From positions 186,001 to 250,000 of the forward strand of contig NZ_JAJSLX010000005.1 in the NCBI RefSeq assembly GCF_021290925.1: a stretch of DNA of 64,000 nucleotides, written 5' to 3'. Source of the DNA: Sessilibacter corallicola (GTDB lineage: Bacteria > Pseudomonadota > Gammaproteobacteria > Pseudomonadales > Cellvibrionaceae). Positions within the stretch are counted from its first letter, which is position 1. Each line of letters begins with the position of its first letter. Below, in pieces: positions 36,393 to 45,520 of this stretch. The translations under genes and the position numbers were made by a program. Under the pieces are notes generated by a model. It ran no database searches, was not told where the DNA came from, and saw nothing but the letters and a program-made list of their open reading frames with translations.

Positions 36393-37466
36393 CTATTGGC
36401 GCGCTTCATCAAGGATTTTTTGTATCTTTTCGAAGTGTGACCCTTTCCAATAAATTTGTTTACAATCGGAGCATTGTTTGAATTCAGTGAAGCGGTCAAA
36501 TATATCTTCTGGCAACATTGCTCTCACCGAAGACTTTTGTATTTGATGAATGGTGCCATTACATTTTACGCACCGTGTGAAGGGTTTGAATTCGTCTCTC
36601 AGTTGGTAGTGATCGACGATCTCTTTAAATTGCGCTTGCGGCAATTGATTGCGAATCCAGCGTGCGTATTTAATGTTTCCACGCTTGAGTAAGCCGATGT
36701 CGCGAGTGAGTAATAGGTAATCCTGGTTCGATGAAATTTCCGCAAGTAACTCGTCCCCTAGATCTCGGTCGTTATGTAGACAATTAAAACCTGCTAACCG
36801 TAAATAACGTGCTAGGCCTTTTAAGTGCACATCAAGCAAAAAAGTTAGTTCTCCAGAAGGCTTATATGGCATAGAAATGGACGCGTCTTTGTGCGGGTTA
36901 GGGTATACCTCAACTCGATCACCGTTCTGCAATTGGTGACCGAATTCAACCCATTGATTATTAATTGTTATCGCCCCAATTTCTGGATGAGGAATGCCAC
37001 AGGCCTCTATGGTGTCTTTGATGGAGGGGCGATCGTCAAAGCGATAAACTAATTCACTGATTTCCGAGTTATTGTTTAAAAAATTATTGCAGTTACCGTG
37101 AAACCTCAGTGTTGCTTGATAGAGTTTTTCATGCAGCGATATATGGTTGGATAGGTAGCCAGGCCATAACTGATGAAGTAGCTTTTTGGCTTGAATTTGG
37201 TTCATCGAGCCTAAATCGGCTAACTTTTTAACCCAGTTTACATAGTTGGCTAGCACGAGTTCCTGAGTAACAGGTATTGTTCTTATGCCATGATTTATTG
37301 AGGTTTTTTGGAAATCATGGTCGTCTTTATAGCCGTAGAATTGACCTAATAAATTCCGAGCGTGAGTGGTTTTTATTGCGCCGAAGGGCCAGTGAGCAAC
37401 AAGAGTTTTGGTTTGTTGTTTAAAAACTTTTTTGGAAAGATAAAAAGGCATAACACAAGTTCTCAT
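36393..37466 (-). CDS. Ubiquitin-like/Mut7-C RNase domain protein
   Basis: The 357-residue protein has three parts. The N-terminal 130 residues are basic and helical with an HARNLLGQFYGYKDDHDF motif, like small 'YGYKDxHxL' modules seen at the start of other proteins. About 135-195 is a ubiquitin-like Mut7-C-associated domain (VYRFDDRPSIKD..GIPHPEIGAITINN). About 205-355 is the Mut7-C PIN-like RNase: LTFLLDVHLKGLARYLRLAGF, DRDLGDE, LLLTRDIGLL, then a zinc ribbon CVKC...CSDC. The acidic residues expected for RNase activity are present. Its stop overlaps the ribosome binding site of the SDR gene, so the two are coupled. Confidence 0.82.
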   Translation of the reverse strand: MRTCVMPFYLSKKVFKQQTKTLVAHWPFGAIKTTHARNLLGQFYGYKDDHDFQKTSINHGIRTIPVTQELVLANYVNWVKKLADLGSMNQIQAKKLLHQLWPGYLSNHISLHEKLYQATLRFHGNCNNFLNNNSEISELVYRFDDRPSIKDTIEACGIPHPEIGAITINNQWVEFGHQLQNGDRVEVYPNPHKDASISMPYKPSGELTFLLDVHLKGLARYLRLAGFNCLHNDRDLGDELLAEISSNQDYLLLTRDIGLLKRGNIKYARWIRNQLPQAQFKEIVDHYQLRDEFKPFTRCVKCNGTIHQIQKSSVRAMLPEDIFDRFTEFKQCSDCKQIYWKGSHFEKIQKILDEARQ

Positions 37467-37541
37467 ATTTCATCGTTGCAATTGAGATTTGTCCCACTCT
37501 GAATCAATTGCTCATTAAAATATGCGACTGTGTATTTAAGT

Positions 37542-37670
37542 ATGATTCTAACTGCTAATAACAGACTACAGAATCGAAAGCCTAATGGTCGATTGACCTT
37601 TTCTTGTGGGAAGAAGGGCGAGCAGGCAGCCCAGATACAAGAAATTTATCATTGTGTGGCTGAGCTGTAA
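37542..37670 (+). CDS. Possible 42-residue ORF
   Basis: In the 250-bp spacer between the Mut7-C and VWA genes, ATG 37542 opens a 43-codon frame whose product (MILTANNRLQNRKPNGRL..., with CGKKGEQAAQIQEIYHCVAEL) has a balanced amino-acid content. There is no good ribosome binding site, and it could be a gene remnant. Confidence 0.25.
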   Translation: MILTANNRLQNRKPNGRLTFSCGKKGEQAAQIQEIYHCVAEL

Positions 37671-37717
37671 AGCAGATTTGTCGAGTGTGTTTCGAGCAGG
37701 CGATATTCGGCGTATTA

Positions 37718-38893
37718 CTATTGGGTCAAATACTTAATACCTTTCTCTAACCCTGACAATGTTAACTCGTACATCTTATTTTCGATTAGGTCTTGGGTTA
37801 GTTGAATGGAAGTCGAATAGTCCCAAAATCGTTTTGGTGTTGGGTTTAGCCAAATAACTTTTTCGAATGTTTCTGTGAGACGTTGCATCCATACACTGCC
37901 AGCTTCTTCGTTGTTGTATTCAACGCTGCCATAAGGCGATGTAATTTCGTAGGGAGCCATGGAGGCGTCGCCAACAAATATTACTTTGTAGTCTGAGGAA
38001 TAGGTGTGCAATACATCGTAGAGCGGTGTGGTTTCGGCGTGCCTACGCTGATTGTTTTTCCAAACAAAATCGTAGATAAAATTGTGGAAATAAAAATATT
38101 CGATGTGTTTGAATTCGGTTTTACAAGCTGAGAAAAGTTCTTCACACACTTGAACATATGGATCCATCGAGCCACCGACGTCAAAAAATAACAGCACTTT
38201 TACGGCGTTGTGGCGTTCAGGCACCATTTTTAGATCGAGAAAACCGGCATTGTTGGCGGTGGAGCGAATGGTATCGTCTAGATCAAGTTCTTCGTCGGCG
38301 CCAGTTCTGGCAAATTTACGCAATTTGCGCAGGGCAACTTTAATGTTGCGGGTACCCAGTTCGACGGAATCGTCGAGATTTTTAAACTCTCGTTTTTCCC
38401 AAACTTTTACCGCGCGTTTATTTTTGCTTTCTCCACCAACACGAATACCTTCTGGGTTGTAGCCGTTGTTACCAAAAGGAGAGGTGCCTCCGGTGCCAAT
38501 CCATTTGCTGCCGCCTTGGTGCCGTTCTTTCTGTTCTTGTAAGCGTTTTTTAAATTCGTCGATAAGTTTGTCCAATCCACCGAGCGATTCTATTTTTGCT
38601 TTTTCTTCGTCTGATAAGGTTTTTAGGAATTCTGCACGTGTCCAGTCGTCGGGAATGAGGGCATCAATAATATCGCCTAGATCTTCTAAGCCTTTAAAGT
38701 AAGTGCCAAAGGCTTTATCGAAACGATCAAAATATTTTTCGTCTTTAATAAGACAGATCCGAGCAAGCAAGTAAAAATCATCGATAGAGCCGAAAGCTAG
38801 ATTATTTTCCATAGCTTCAATCAGAACCAACAGTTCTTTGAGTGAAACTGGAACTTTGGCTTGTCGTAAGTGGTAGAAAAAATTAACTAGCAT
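37718..38893 (-). CDS. VWA domain protein (CoxE-like)
   Basis: The 391-residue protein belongs to the CoxE-like/DUF-type VWA group paired with MoxR ATPases. The N-terminal half is helical and charged; from about residue 205 comes the VWA domain with VKVLLFFDVGGSMDPYV (a DxSxS variant, DVGGS) and later VIFVGDASMAPYE. VWA/MoxR pairs act as chaperone-like systems that insert metals or mature partner enzymes. It is 34 bp downstream of the MoxR gene on the same strand, with AGG 8 nt before the ATG. The client is unknown. Confidence 0.88.
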   Translation of the reverse strand: MLVNFFYHLRQAKVPVSLKELLVLIEAMENNLAFGSIDDFYLLARICLIKDEKYFDRFDKAFGTYFKGLEDLGDIIDALIPDDWTRAEFLKTLSDEEKAKIESLGGLDKLIDEFKKRLQEQKERHQGGSKWIGTGGTSPFGNNGYNPEGIRVGGESKNKRAVKVWEKREFKNLDDSVELGTRNIKVALRKLRKFARTGADEELDLDDTIRSTANNAGFLDLKMVPERHNAVKVLLFFDVGGSMDPYVQVCEELFSACKTEFKHIEYFYFHNFIYDFVWKNNQRRHAETTPLYDVLHTYSSDYKVIFVGDASMAPYEITSPYGSVEYNNEEAGSVWMQRLTETFEKVIWLNPTPKRFWDYSTSIQLTQDLIENKMYELTLSGLEKGIKYLTQ

Positions 38894-38927
38894 AATGCTG
38901 CCTACGAAAAGTCGTCACTATGGGTTT

Positions 38928-39776
38928 TTACGGCGAATTTTTACGACGGGTCATGAACGCTAAGCGTTCCAGCAATTGAACGTCTTGCTCGTTTTTTAGC
39001 AGTGCTCCGTGCAAGGGTGGAATGGCTTGGCGGGCGTCGCTGTTTTGCAAGATATCGTCCGGTATGTCATCGGCCATGAGCAATTTTAACCAATCGACTA
39101 ATTCAGATGTTGACGGTTTTTTCTTAAGGCCTGGAATTTTTCTGACATCAAAAAATACATCTAAGGCGTTGGCGACTAGATCTTTTTTTATTGTTGGGAA
39201 ATGCACATCGATAATTTTTTGCATGGTTTCCCGGCTGGGAAAGCTAATGTAGTGGAAAAAACATCGGCGTAAAAATGCATCGGGAAGTTCTTTCTCGTTA
39301 TTGCTGGTAATAATAACGATGGGACGGGTTTTGGCTTTGATGGTTTCTCCGGTTTCATAAACGAAGAATTCCATTTTATCGATTTCTACCAGTAAATCGT
39401 TGGGAAATTCTATGTCGGCTTTGTCGATTTCATCAATCAATAAAACCACTTGTTCATCAGCTTCAAAGGCTTCCCAAAGTTTGCCTTTTTTTATGTAGTT
39501 ATTGATGTCGTGAACGCGTTCGTTACCGAGTTGAGAGTCTCTTAGTCGCGATACTGCATCGTATTCGTACAAGCCTTGTTGCGCTTTGGTGGTGGATTTT
39601 ATATGCCACTGAATGAGGCGCAAATTTAAGCTGGCAGCAATTTGCTCGGCGAGCATGGTTTTACCGGTTCCGGGTTCACCTTTTACCAGTAATGGTCGTT
39701 GTAAACTGACAGAGGCGTTGACCGCCATGCTTAAATCATCGGTAGCGACGTAGTCGTTGGTTCCCTGGAATTTCAT
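38928..39776 (-). CDS. MoxR-type AAA+ ATPase
   Basis: I chose ATG 39776 (AGGG upstream) over the longer frame to 39905, because the longer form overlaps the photolyase gene. The product (282 residues) has Walker A GEPGTGKTML, Walker B VVLLIDEIDKAD, sensor 1 IITSNNEKELPDAFLRRC with the arginine finger. MoxR ATPases work with VWA proteins to remodel or load cofactors. With the VWA gene it makes a two-gene unit. Confidence 0.9.
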   Translation of the reverse strand: MKFQGTNDYVATDDLSMAVNASVSLQRPLLVKGEPGTGKTMLAEQIAASLNLRLIQWHIKSTTKAQQGLYEYDAVSRLRDSQLGNERVHDINNYIKKGKLWEAFEADEQVVLLIDEIDKADIEFPNDLLVEIDKMEFFVYETGETIKAKTRPIVIITSNNEKELPDAFLRRCFFHYISFPSRETMQKIIDVHFPTIKKDLVANALDVFFDVRKIPGLKKKPSTSELVDWLKLLMADDIPDDILQNSDARQAIPPLHGALLKNEQDVQLLERLAFMTRRKNSP

Positions 39777-39837
39777 GGTAACGAACCCTAACTTTAACGG
39801 TTTCTGAACGATTGTGTTGGTGGTGTGAGCACCAAAT

Positions 39838-41241
39838 TTATCGAGCAGTATTAAGAAATTCGCTCCAAATTGCCAGTGTCTTTTTTCGCTCACTGGCATA
39901 ATCAATCATGGGGTTTGGGTAGCCCAGGGTTTCACAGCTTAAAGTACTTGGCTGGTGAATTTTTTTGTCATTAATTGAGGAAAGTTCGGGCACAAATTTT
40001 CTGACATAATTGCCCTGTGGGTCGAACTTTTCTGCCTGTCGATAGGGATTAAAAATACGAAAATAAGGTACGCTATCGGCGCCAACGGATGCACTCCACT
40101 GCCATCCACCGTTATTGCTGGCAAAATCACCGTCCATTAAATGCTGCATAAAATGGGCTTCGCCGAGTCGCCAATCGATGCGCAGTAATTTTGTGAGAAA
40201 CGCGGCGGTAATCATGCGCACGCGATTGTGCATCCAACCGGTTTGCTTTAGTTGTCGCATGCCAGCATCAACGATTGGAAAACCGGTTTTTCCGTCGCAC
40301 CAACGTTGAAAATTGGATTCGTTAACCTGCCATTGAAGATTATCGGCTACGGGTTTAAAACACAGTCCTTGGCTTAATCGAGGATTGGTTGCCATGAGGT
40401 GTCGGTAAAATTCTCGCCAAATTAATTCGGTTAGCCACTGTCGGTGAAAGGCTTCGTCACTGTTGGTTTCTATCAGTACTTGTATGCATTCACGAATACC
40501 AACAGCGCCAATGGTTAAATACGGTGACAATGTGCTGGTTGCGTTTATGGCGGGAAAATCACGAAGCTCTTTATAACTCTGTTCAGAGCGTTCAACAAAT
40601 TTATGCAGTCGCGAATGAATGGATTTTGTGGTTACTTTCCATAAATCCGTTCTGTATTCGCCGCCAAATTGTGGAATTTCGTCGCTCTCAATGGTTAATT
40701 CAGATTGTTTTCTCGGCGACTTAAATACGGTAAGTATTTCTGGGTTTGCTCGCAATCGCCAAGCGTTGGAAAAAGGGGTAAACACTTGAAACATGCTGCC
40801 GGAGTTATTCAGAACACTGCCCGGAGGAAGAATAACGTCGCCGTTAAATCGATGGCTTGTGACGGATATTTTTTTCAGTTCTTGCTCGGTTTGGTCGTCA
40901 CGTTTTTTTTCGTTCAATGGGTATTCATTGTTAAACCACAGATCGTGAATTGCATGCTTTTTGCAAAATTGAGCGAGCTTGCCTGGAATTTCGGTAAAAT
41001 AATCCACCGCAATAATTTTTAACGGAATGTTTTTTTGCTTCAGTTCCTTGCTGAATTCTCGCAGTCTGTCGGCTATTAATCCCAATTTTACGGGACTGTC
41101 GTTGTGTTCTTGCCATTGTTTCTCACAGATAAAAAATACACCTACAACAGAGCCAGCTTTTGCGGCATTAAATAAGGCGGGATTATCGTTGAGACGTAAA
41201 TCGTTGCGAAACCAAATAAGGTGTAACGGCGAGTGGCTCAC
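39838..41241 (-). CDS. phrB: Deoxyribodipyrimidine photolyase
   Basis: The 467-residue flavoprotein repairs UV cyclobutane dimers with blue light. It has the N-terminal LIWFRNDLRLNDNPAL antenna domain, and the FAD-binding domain with LTELIWREFYRHLM, WCDGKTGFPIVDAGMRQL, WMHNRVRMITAAFLTK and WSASVGADSVPYFRIFNPYRQ. These match class I CPD photolyase. The last residues overlap the extended frame of the MoxR gene. The DUF523/DUF1722 gene is upstream, a pairing I know from other proteobacteria. Confidence 0.93.
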   Translation of the reverse strand: MSHSPLHLIWFRNDLRLNDNPALFNAAKAGSVVGVFFICEKQWQEHNDSPVKLGLIADRLREFSKELKQKNIPLKIIAVDYFTEIPGKLAQFCKKHAIHDLWFNNEYPLNEKKRDDQTEQELKKISVTSHRFNGDVILPPGSVLNNSGSMFQVFTPFSNAWRLRANPEILTVFKSPRKQSELTIESDEIPQFGGEYRTDLWKVTTKSIHSRLHKFVERSEQSYKELRDFPAINATSTLSPYLTIGAVGIRECIQVLIETNSDEAFHRQWLTELIWREFYRHLMATNPRLSQGLCFKPVADNLQWQVNESNFQRWCDGKTGFPIVDAGMRQLKQTGWMHNRVRMITAAFLTKLLRIDWRLGEAHFMQHLMDGDFASNNGGWQWSASVGADSVPYFRIFNPYRQAEKFDPQGNYVRKFVPELSSINDKKIHQPSTLSCETLGYPNPMIDYASERKKTLAIWSEFLNTAR

Positions 41242-41280
41242 TAGTGTTCCTAATGTTTTGTCTTTTATGTTTTACAGTGC

Positions 41281-42264
41281 TTATATTTGGTTTCGTAAAC
41301 CCAACTCTAGCGGGTAGGGGTCCAAATAAATTTGCGAGCGAATGTAGTCGTTACCGTAGCGATCAACATAGTGTTTCAATAATGTTATGGGAACGCTTAA
41401 ATGCACGGAGCCTTGGTGGTATTGGCGAATAACACTCAGTATGTCTTGGCGAATTTCACCTTCGACGGTGCGTTTTAAATAACCGAGAATATGTTGAAGT
41501 GTATTGACGTGATTTTTTCGCGTTGCGGGTTTGGCAACGGTTTGCATGAATAACGCAATGTATTGATCGCAGATGGACTTTTCGTCGAGACCATCGTGAT
41601 TGGCAACCAGACGGCCGAGTGCTCGGTAACCTTTTTGTGAATGTGCCATGAGCGTGTATTTGTAGCGGCTATGGAAATCAATTAATGCACCGAGAGTCGG
41701 TTTTTGCTCAACGGTTTGTCGCCAATAATTTAAGGCGAATACGCGCAGAATAAAGTTTTCGCGAAGTGGTGGATCGTTTAATCGACCTTCTTCTTCCACG
41801 GGCAGTAATGGGTTTTTTTCCATAACGGCGTTGGCGAAAACACCGACACCTTTTCCTTCTTGCGGGTAACCAAAGCTCTTGCTGGTTGGATCGTTGTTAT
41901 AGACTTTAACTTTAAACGCGCCGCAACTGGGTGAGTTCTTGATAAAAATGTAACCGCACAAATCGTTCAGGGTGCCAGCGGTTTCCTCGCTGTAGGCGTA
42001 GAGTTTGTCGGTGACGTCTAGGGTAGGGTCGTCTGTGCCGACTACTCGAGGCTGGTTAATGTCGCCGACTAAACGAATGGTTGGTCTAGGAACGCCCAAA
42101 CCGATGGCCATTTCTGGGCAGTAAGGTTTGAAGTCAAAAATTTTGCCCAGTACGTCGGTACAGAAGCGAGAGCGTTTGTGGCCACCGTTGTAACGGACTT
42201 CTTGTCCCATTACACAGGCGCTGATGCCGACGGGAATGTTGTGCGGGTGATTTCGGTAAGGCAA
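41281..42264 (-). CDS. DUF523 and DUF1722 (YbgA-type) protein
   Basis: The 327-residue protein begins IPVGISACVMGQEVRYNGGHKRS (DUF523, about 10-160; conserved Cys residues include SPSCGAFKVK) and continues with a DUF1722/YbgA domain (about 190-310: LGALIDFHSRYKYTLMAHSQKGYRALGRLV). The start is a TTG at 42264 with GGAAGAG upstream. Such two-domain proteins are often next to photolyase genes, as here, hinting at a light- or DNA-damage-related role; the activity is unknown. The conserved cysteines suggest metal or cluster binding. Confidence 0.85.
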   Translation of the reverse strand: MPYRNHPHNIPVGISACVMGQEVRYNGGHKRSRFCTDVLGKIFDFKPYCPEMAIGLGVPRPTIRLVGDINQPRVVGTDDPTLDVTDKLYAYSEETAGTLNDLCGYIFIKNSPSCGAFKVKVYNNDPTSKSFGYPQEGKGVGVFANAVMEKNPLLPVEEEGRLNDPPLRENFILRVFALNYWRQTVEQKPTLGALIDFHSRYKYTLMAHSQKGYRALGRLVANHDGLDEKSICDQYIALFMQTVAKPATRKNHVNTLQHILGYLKRTVEGEIRQDILSVIRQYHQGSVHLSVPITLLKHYVDRYGNDYIRSQIYLDPYPLELGLRNQI

Positions 42265-42389
42265 GGCTACTCTTCCAATGGTTTTCTGACGGTTACGTAT
42301 CAGTATAAGCCTTGGATCGCCACCAGATGAGTTTTCATTTGGTGGCTTGAGCGATTTTTACAGCAGTAATACTTGTTGGAAGCCGTGGA

Positions 42390-42713
42390 TTATGGGCAAT
42401 GATACATTTTGAACTGCTGATTGCCTTCAACGGGTTGTTCCAGTGGCACGATAACGTTGGCTCCCATTGAGGCCGCGTCATTGCGAGCTTGGGTGAGGAG
42501 TTCGGTTTCGACTTTATTTTTGTTGCGAGAGATGCCGGTAATTTTATCGATGCCGCTAACCGACAGTGTTCCCAACGATTTGCAATTGCCGACGCCAGTG
42601 GAGCGGCGAACATCCACGTTTTTACCGGCATCCGATAGCTTCACCCACGTACAGGCACTCAGACTTACCGCCAAGGCGACGGTGGTAAGGGTAATTATTT
42701 TCTTAAATGGCAT
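42390..42713 (-). CDS. DUF4156 lipoprotein
   Basis: This 107-residue protein has a lipobox SLSAC at Cys21, and the mature segment follows the DUF4156 pattern (WVKLSDAGKNVDVR...CKSLG...ARNDAASMGANVIVPL). These are small outer-membrane-associated lipoproteins of unknown function. It is a lone gene; a ribosome binding site is not obvious. Confidence 0.75.
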   Translation of the reverse strand: MPFKKIITLTTVALAVSLSACTWVKLSDAGKNVDVRRSTGVGNCKSLGTLSVSGIDKITGISRNKNKVETELLTQARNDAASMGANVIVPLEQPVEGNQQFKMYHCP

Positions 42714-42826
42714 AAAGTCACTCCCAAAAAACAGTTGGCTTTAGCTGGCTTGGTTGGCGCTAGCAAAAGCCATGCGATAAAGGCTTAATCCTACCGTGTT
42801 GACAGGTTAATTCGGAGTGTCTTTGA

Positions 42827-43735
42827 TCATATTTGCCGCAGAAATTCATTAATTTCTTCTAATGCCTGATTGGCCTCAGGAAGAATGGGGGCGAAGCCTT
42901 GAAAGACGTGGGGCATATCTGGCCAACGAGACAGTTGTATGTGCTCGTTACCTTGGGCTTTTGCAGCTTCAACAAAATTGACTGAATCTTCCAGAAGAAT
43001 TTCTCGCTCGCCCACTTGAACCAGTGTCGCAGGCAGGGATTTTAAATCGCCGTGAATGGGAGAGATCAGCGGGTTTTTAAGATCGCCTTGTTCTTGAACG
43101 TATTTAGCGACAATGTAAGGGAGTACTAACTCACTAATGATTGGGTCGTTGTCGCACGCGCTGCCAAAGCCTTTGCGCTCGTAATTGAGGTCGGTAGCAG
43201 GAGAGAGCAATACACACGCATCGGGGAGGTTTTTGGGTTCTTCGGCGAGTGCGAGCATCGCTGCCAAGCTCAGATTACCACCGGCTGAGTCGCCGATTAA
43301 GAACACTTGCTCGGCGGGTTGTTCTCCCCTAGGGCTGTGATTTCTCAGCCATTGCAGGCCGTGAATAATGTCTTCCAGGCCGTTGGGAAATGGGAATTCT
43401 GGCGCGAGGCGATAGTTAATCGCCAGCACGGCACAGCCGCAGGCTTTGGCTAAGCGTGCGGTTAAGGGCCTGTGACTGATCGACGAGCCCGCCATCCAAG
43501 AGCCGCCGTGAACGTAGAGAATACGGCGGTTGATATCTGCGTTTTCGGCAATGACCCACTCGCAGGCAAGATCACCTACCACCGCCGGTTGAATGTCGGC
43601 GTCTACCGTCAGTATTTCGGGGCTGGCGGCAAAGTACATATCCAGTAGGGCGCGTTTGTGAATGGGATGATTTGCCGTGGTAGCAGATAGCTCGGCAATG
43701 GTGGTCATGTGAGAGATAACTCTATCAATGCTCAT
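42827..43735 (-). CDS. Alpha/beta hydrolase, hormone-sensitive lipase family
   Basis: The frame is open to 43804, but ATG 43735 has GAGG at 6 nt and gives 302 residues (MSIDRVISHM...). It shows the HSL-type oxyanion hole HGGSW, the nucleophile elbow GDSAGGN, a later catalytic Asp in VGEREILLEDSV and His in PDMPHVF. It should act as an esterase on small acyl or lipid esters. No signal peptide. Lone gene. Confidence 0.88.
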   Translation of the reverse strand: MSIDRVISHMTTIAELSATTANHPIHKRALLDMYFAASPEILTVDADIQPAVVGDLACEWVIAENADINRRILYVHGGSWMAGSSISHRPLTARLAKACGCAVLAINYRLAPEFPFPNGLEDIIHGLQWLRNHSPRGEQPAEQVFLIGDSAGGNLSLAAMLALAEEPKNLPDACVLLSPATDLNYERKGFGSACDNDPIISELVLPYIVAKYVQEQGDLKNPLISPIHGDLKSLPATLVQVGEREILLEDSVNFVEAAKAQGNEHIQLSRWPDMPHVFQGFAPILPEANQALEEINEFLRQI

Positions 43736-43978
43736 GGGTTGCCTCATTTGAGCGATGGGCTTGTCGGTTAGGATCCAGTCTAACCTAATCGGCTGAAGTC
43801 TCATTAAATCAATGACGAACGCTAAAAAGCGGCGTTTATTCGGGAGTTGCTTATTACGCCGTTGTTATTTCTTTGCTGGCATAACATGAACTGGACAGCA
43901 CAAATCTAGAGGTTTTTGATCGATAATTCTAGAAAATTACCGCAAATGGTACAAAAGAAGGAATTTCCTCCTGAATAC

Positions 43979-44006
43979 TTGGGCTCAGGTATCTGTGTGC
44001 TATGAT
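43979..44006 (+). promoter_or_regulatory. Likely serA promoter
   Basis: TTGGGC (43979-43984) and TATGAT (44001-44006) are separated by 16 bp. The start near 44013 would give a leader of about 215 nt before the serA ATG. That leader contains a small stem (TCAAGAT with ATCTTGA, near 44054-44073) but no recognised riboswitch. Confidence 0.55.
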
Positions 44007-44229
44007 AGCGCCCCTTTTTTAGGCCGGAGTCAATCTCGGGCCATTCTAACGAATTCAAGATAGATAAATCTTGAGCATACATTTAATGAGAGAATTGTTT
44101 TTCAATTTCGGAAAACATTGGCAATCATCTACGGTTTGGCGAAGTTTTTGAACTGCCAAATTTGTTTAAGTCGTGTAACGCAGAACTTAAGCATTATCCC
44201 GTTTGTTACCGCTATCGAGGTGAAACAGT

Positions 44230-45459
44230 ATGGCTAACACGTCGCTCAATAAAGACAAAATTAAGTTTCTTTTGCTTGAAGGCGTGCATCAGTCCGCGAT
44301 TGATACACTCAAAGAAGCCGGCTACTCCAACATCGAGTATCTGAAAACTTCTCTACCAGAAGACCAACTGATCGAAAAAATCAAAGACGCGCATTTTGTG
44401 GGTATTCGTTCCCGTACCCAGCTGACTCGTCGAGTATTTGAAAGCGCTGAAAAGTTGATCGCCGTGGGTTGTTTCTGTATCGGGACAAATCAGGTGGATT
44501 TAGACGCCGCTCAAGAGCACGGTGTGGTTGTGTTTAACGCGCCTTATTCAAACACCCGTTCGGTGGCTGAATTGGTGATTGCCGAAGCTATTTTGTTGTT
44601 GCGTCGAATTCCTGAGAAAAACTTCGAAACCCACCGCGGTGGTTGGGGTAAATCAGCAGCGGGTTCCTACGAAATTCGCGGCAAAACCTTAGGTATTATT
44701 GGTTACGGTTCAATTGGTACTCAAGTCAGTGTGCTGGCCGAAGGCTTGGGCATGAAAGTGTGTTTCTACGACGTGATCACCAAGTTGCCATTGGGTAACG
44801 CGACACAAATTCGCGATATGAACGAATTATTGGGTATGTCTGACATCGTCAGCTTGCACGTACCTGAATTGCCTGCAACCAAAGACATGATCGGCGAGAA
44901 AGAGCTTGCTGCCATGAAAAAAGGCGGCATTTTGTTGAATGCCTCACGCGGTACCGTGGTTGATATCGAAGCACTGGCGGCGGCGCTGGAATCGGGCCAC
45001 CTTGCCGGTACAGCTATCGATGTGTTCCCGGTTGAACCGCGCGGTAACGGTGAAGAGTTTGTGTCTCCGTTGCGCGGTCACGACAACGCTATTTTGACAC
45101 CGCACATTGGTGGTTCTACCCAAGAAGCTCAGGAAAACATCGGTACTGAAGTCGCTGAAAAGCTGGTCAAATACTCTGATAACGGAACCACAATTTCTTC
45201 TGTTAACTTCCCAGAGGTGGCGTTACCGTCACACACCGAGACCCACCGTTTGTTGCACGTTCACAACAACATTCCCGGTATTCTGTCGGAAATTAACCGA
45301 GTGTTCTCTGAAAATAACATCAACATTTGCGGCCAGTTCCTGCAAACAAAAGGCAACGTCGGCTATGTTGTGGTGGATATTGATGCAGAATACAGTGAAA
45401 TTGCACTAGAGCGTTTGCGTCAAATTGAAGGTACAATAAGAGCGCGCGTGTTGTTCTAA
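44230..45459 (+). CDS. serA: D-3-phosphoglycerate dehydrogenase
   Basis: The 409-residue enzyme oxidises 3-phosphoglycerate, first step of serine synthesis. It shows the NAD site GKTLGIIGYGSIGTQV, the catalytic Arg in LNASRGTVVD, the Glu region and the catalytic His in TPHIGGSTQEAQ. A C-terminal ACT domain (from about 335) gives serine feedback. Length and order match E. coli SerA (410). AGGTGAAACAGT precedes the ATG. It lies in a unit of its own. Confidence 0.96.
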   Translation: MANTSLNKDKIKFLLLEGVHQSAIDTLKEAGYSNIEYLKTSLPEDQLIEKIKDAHFVGIRSRTQLTRRVFESAEKLIAVGCFCIGTNQVDLDAAQEHGVVVFNAPYSNTRSVAELVIAEAILLLRRIPEKNFETHRGGWGKSAAGSYEIRGKTLGIIGYGSIGTQVSVLAEGLGMKVCFYDVITKLPLGNATQIRDMNELLGMSDIVSLHVPELPATKDMIGEKELAAMKKGGILLNASRGTVVDIEALAAALESGHLAGTAIDVFPVEPRGNGEEFVSPLRGHDNAILTPHIGGSTQEAQENIGTEVAEKLVKYSDNGTTISSVNFPEVALPSHTETHRLLHVHNNIPGILSEINRVFSENNINICGQFLQTKGNVGYVVVDIDAEYSEIALERLRQIEGTIRARVLF

Positions 45460-45466
45460 TGCAGTC

Positions 45467-45493
45467 GCATGCGCTACGTAATGTGGCGCATGC
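45467..45493. terminator. Hairpin after serA
   Basis: GCATGCGC (45467-45474) pairs with GCGCATGC (45486-45493), with 11-nt loop; no T-run. It lies between the convergent serA and DUF3108 genes. Confidence 0.45.
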
Positions 45494-45520
45494 AGATTAT
45501 ATGTGTTGCCTGTCTTTTTA

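Noticed and set aside
39777-39905. N-terminal extension of the MoxR ATPase
   Set aside because: It overlaps the end of the photolyase gene and does not look like a MoxR N-terminus; ATG 39776 is preferred.
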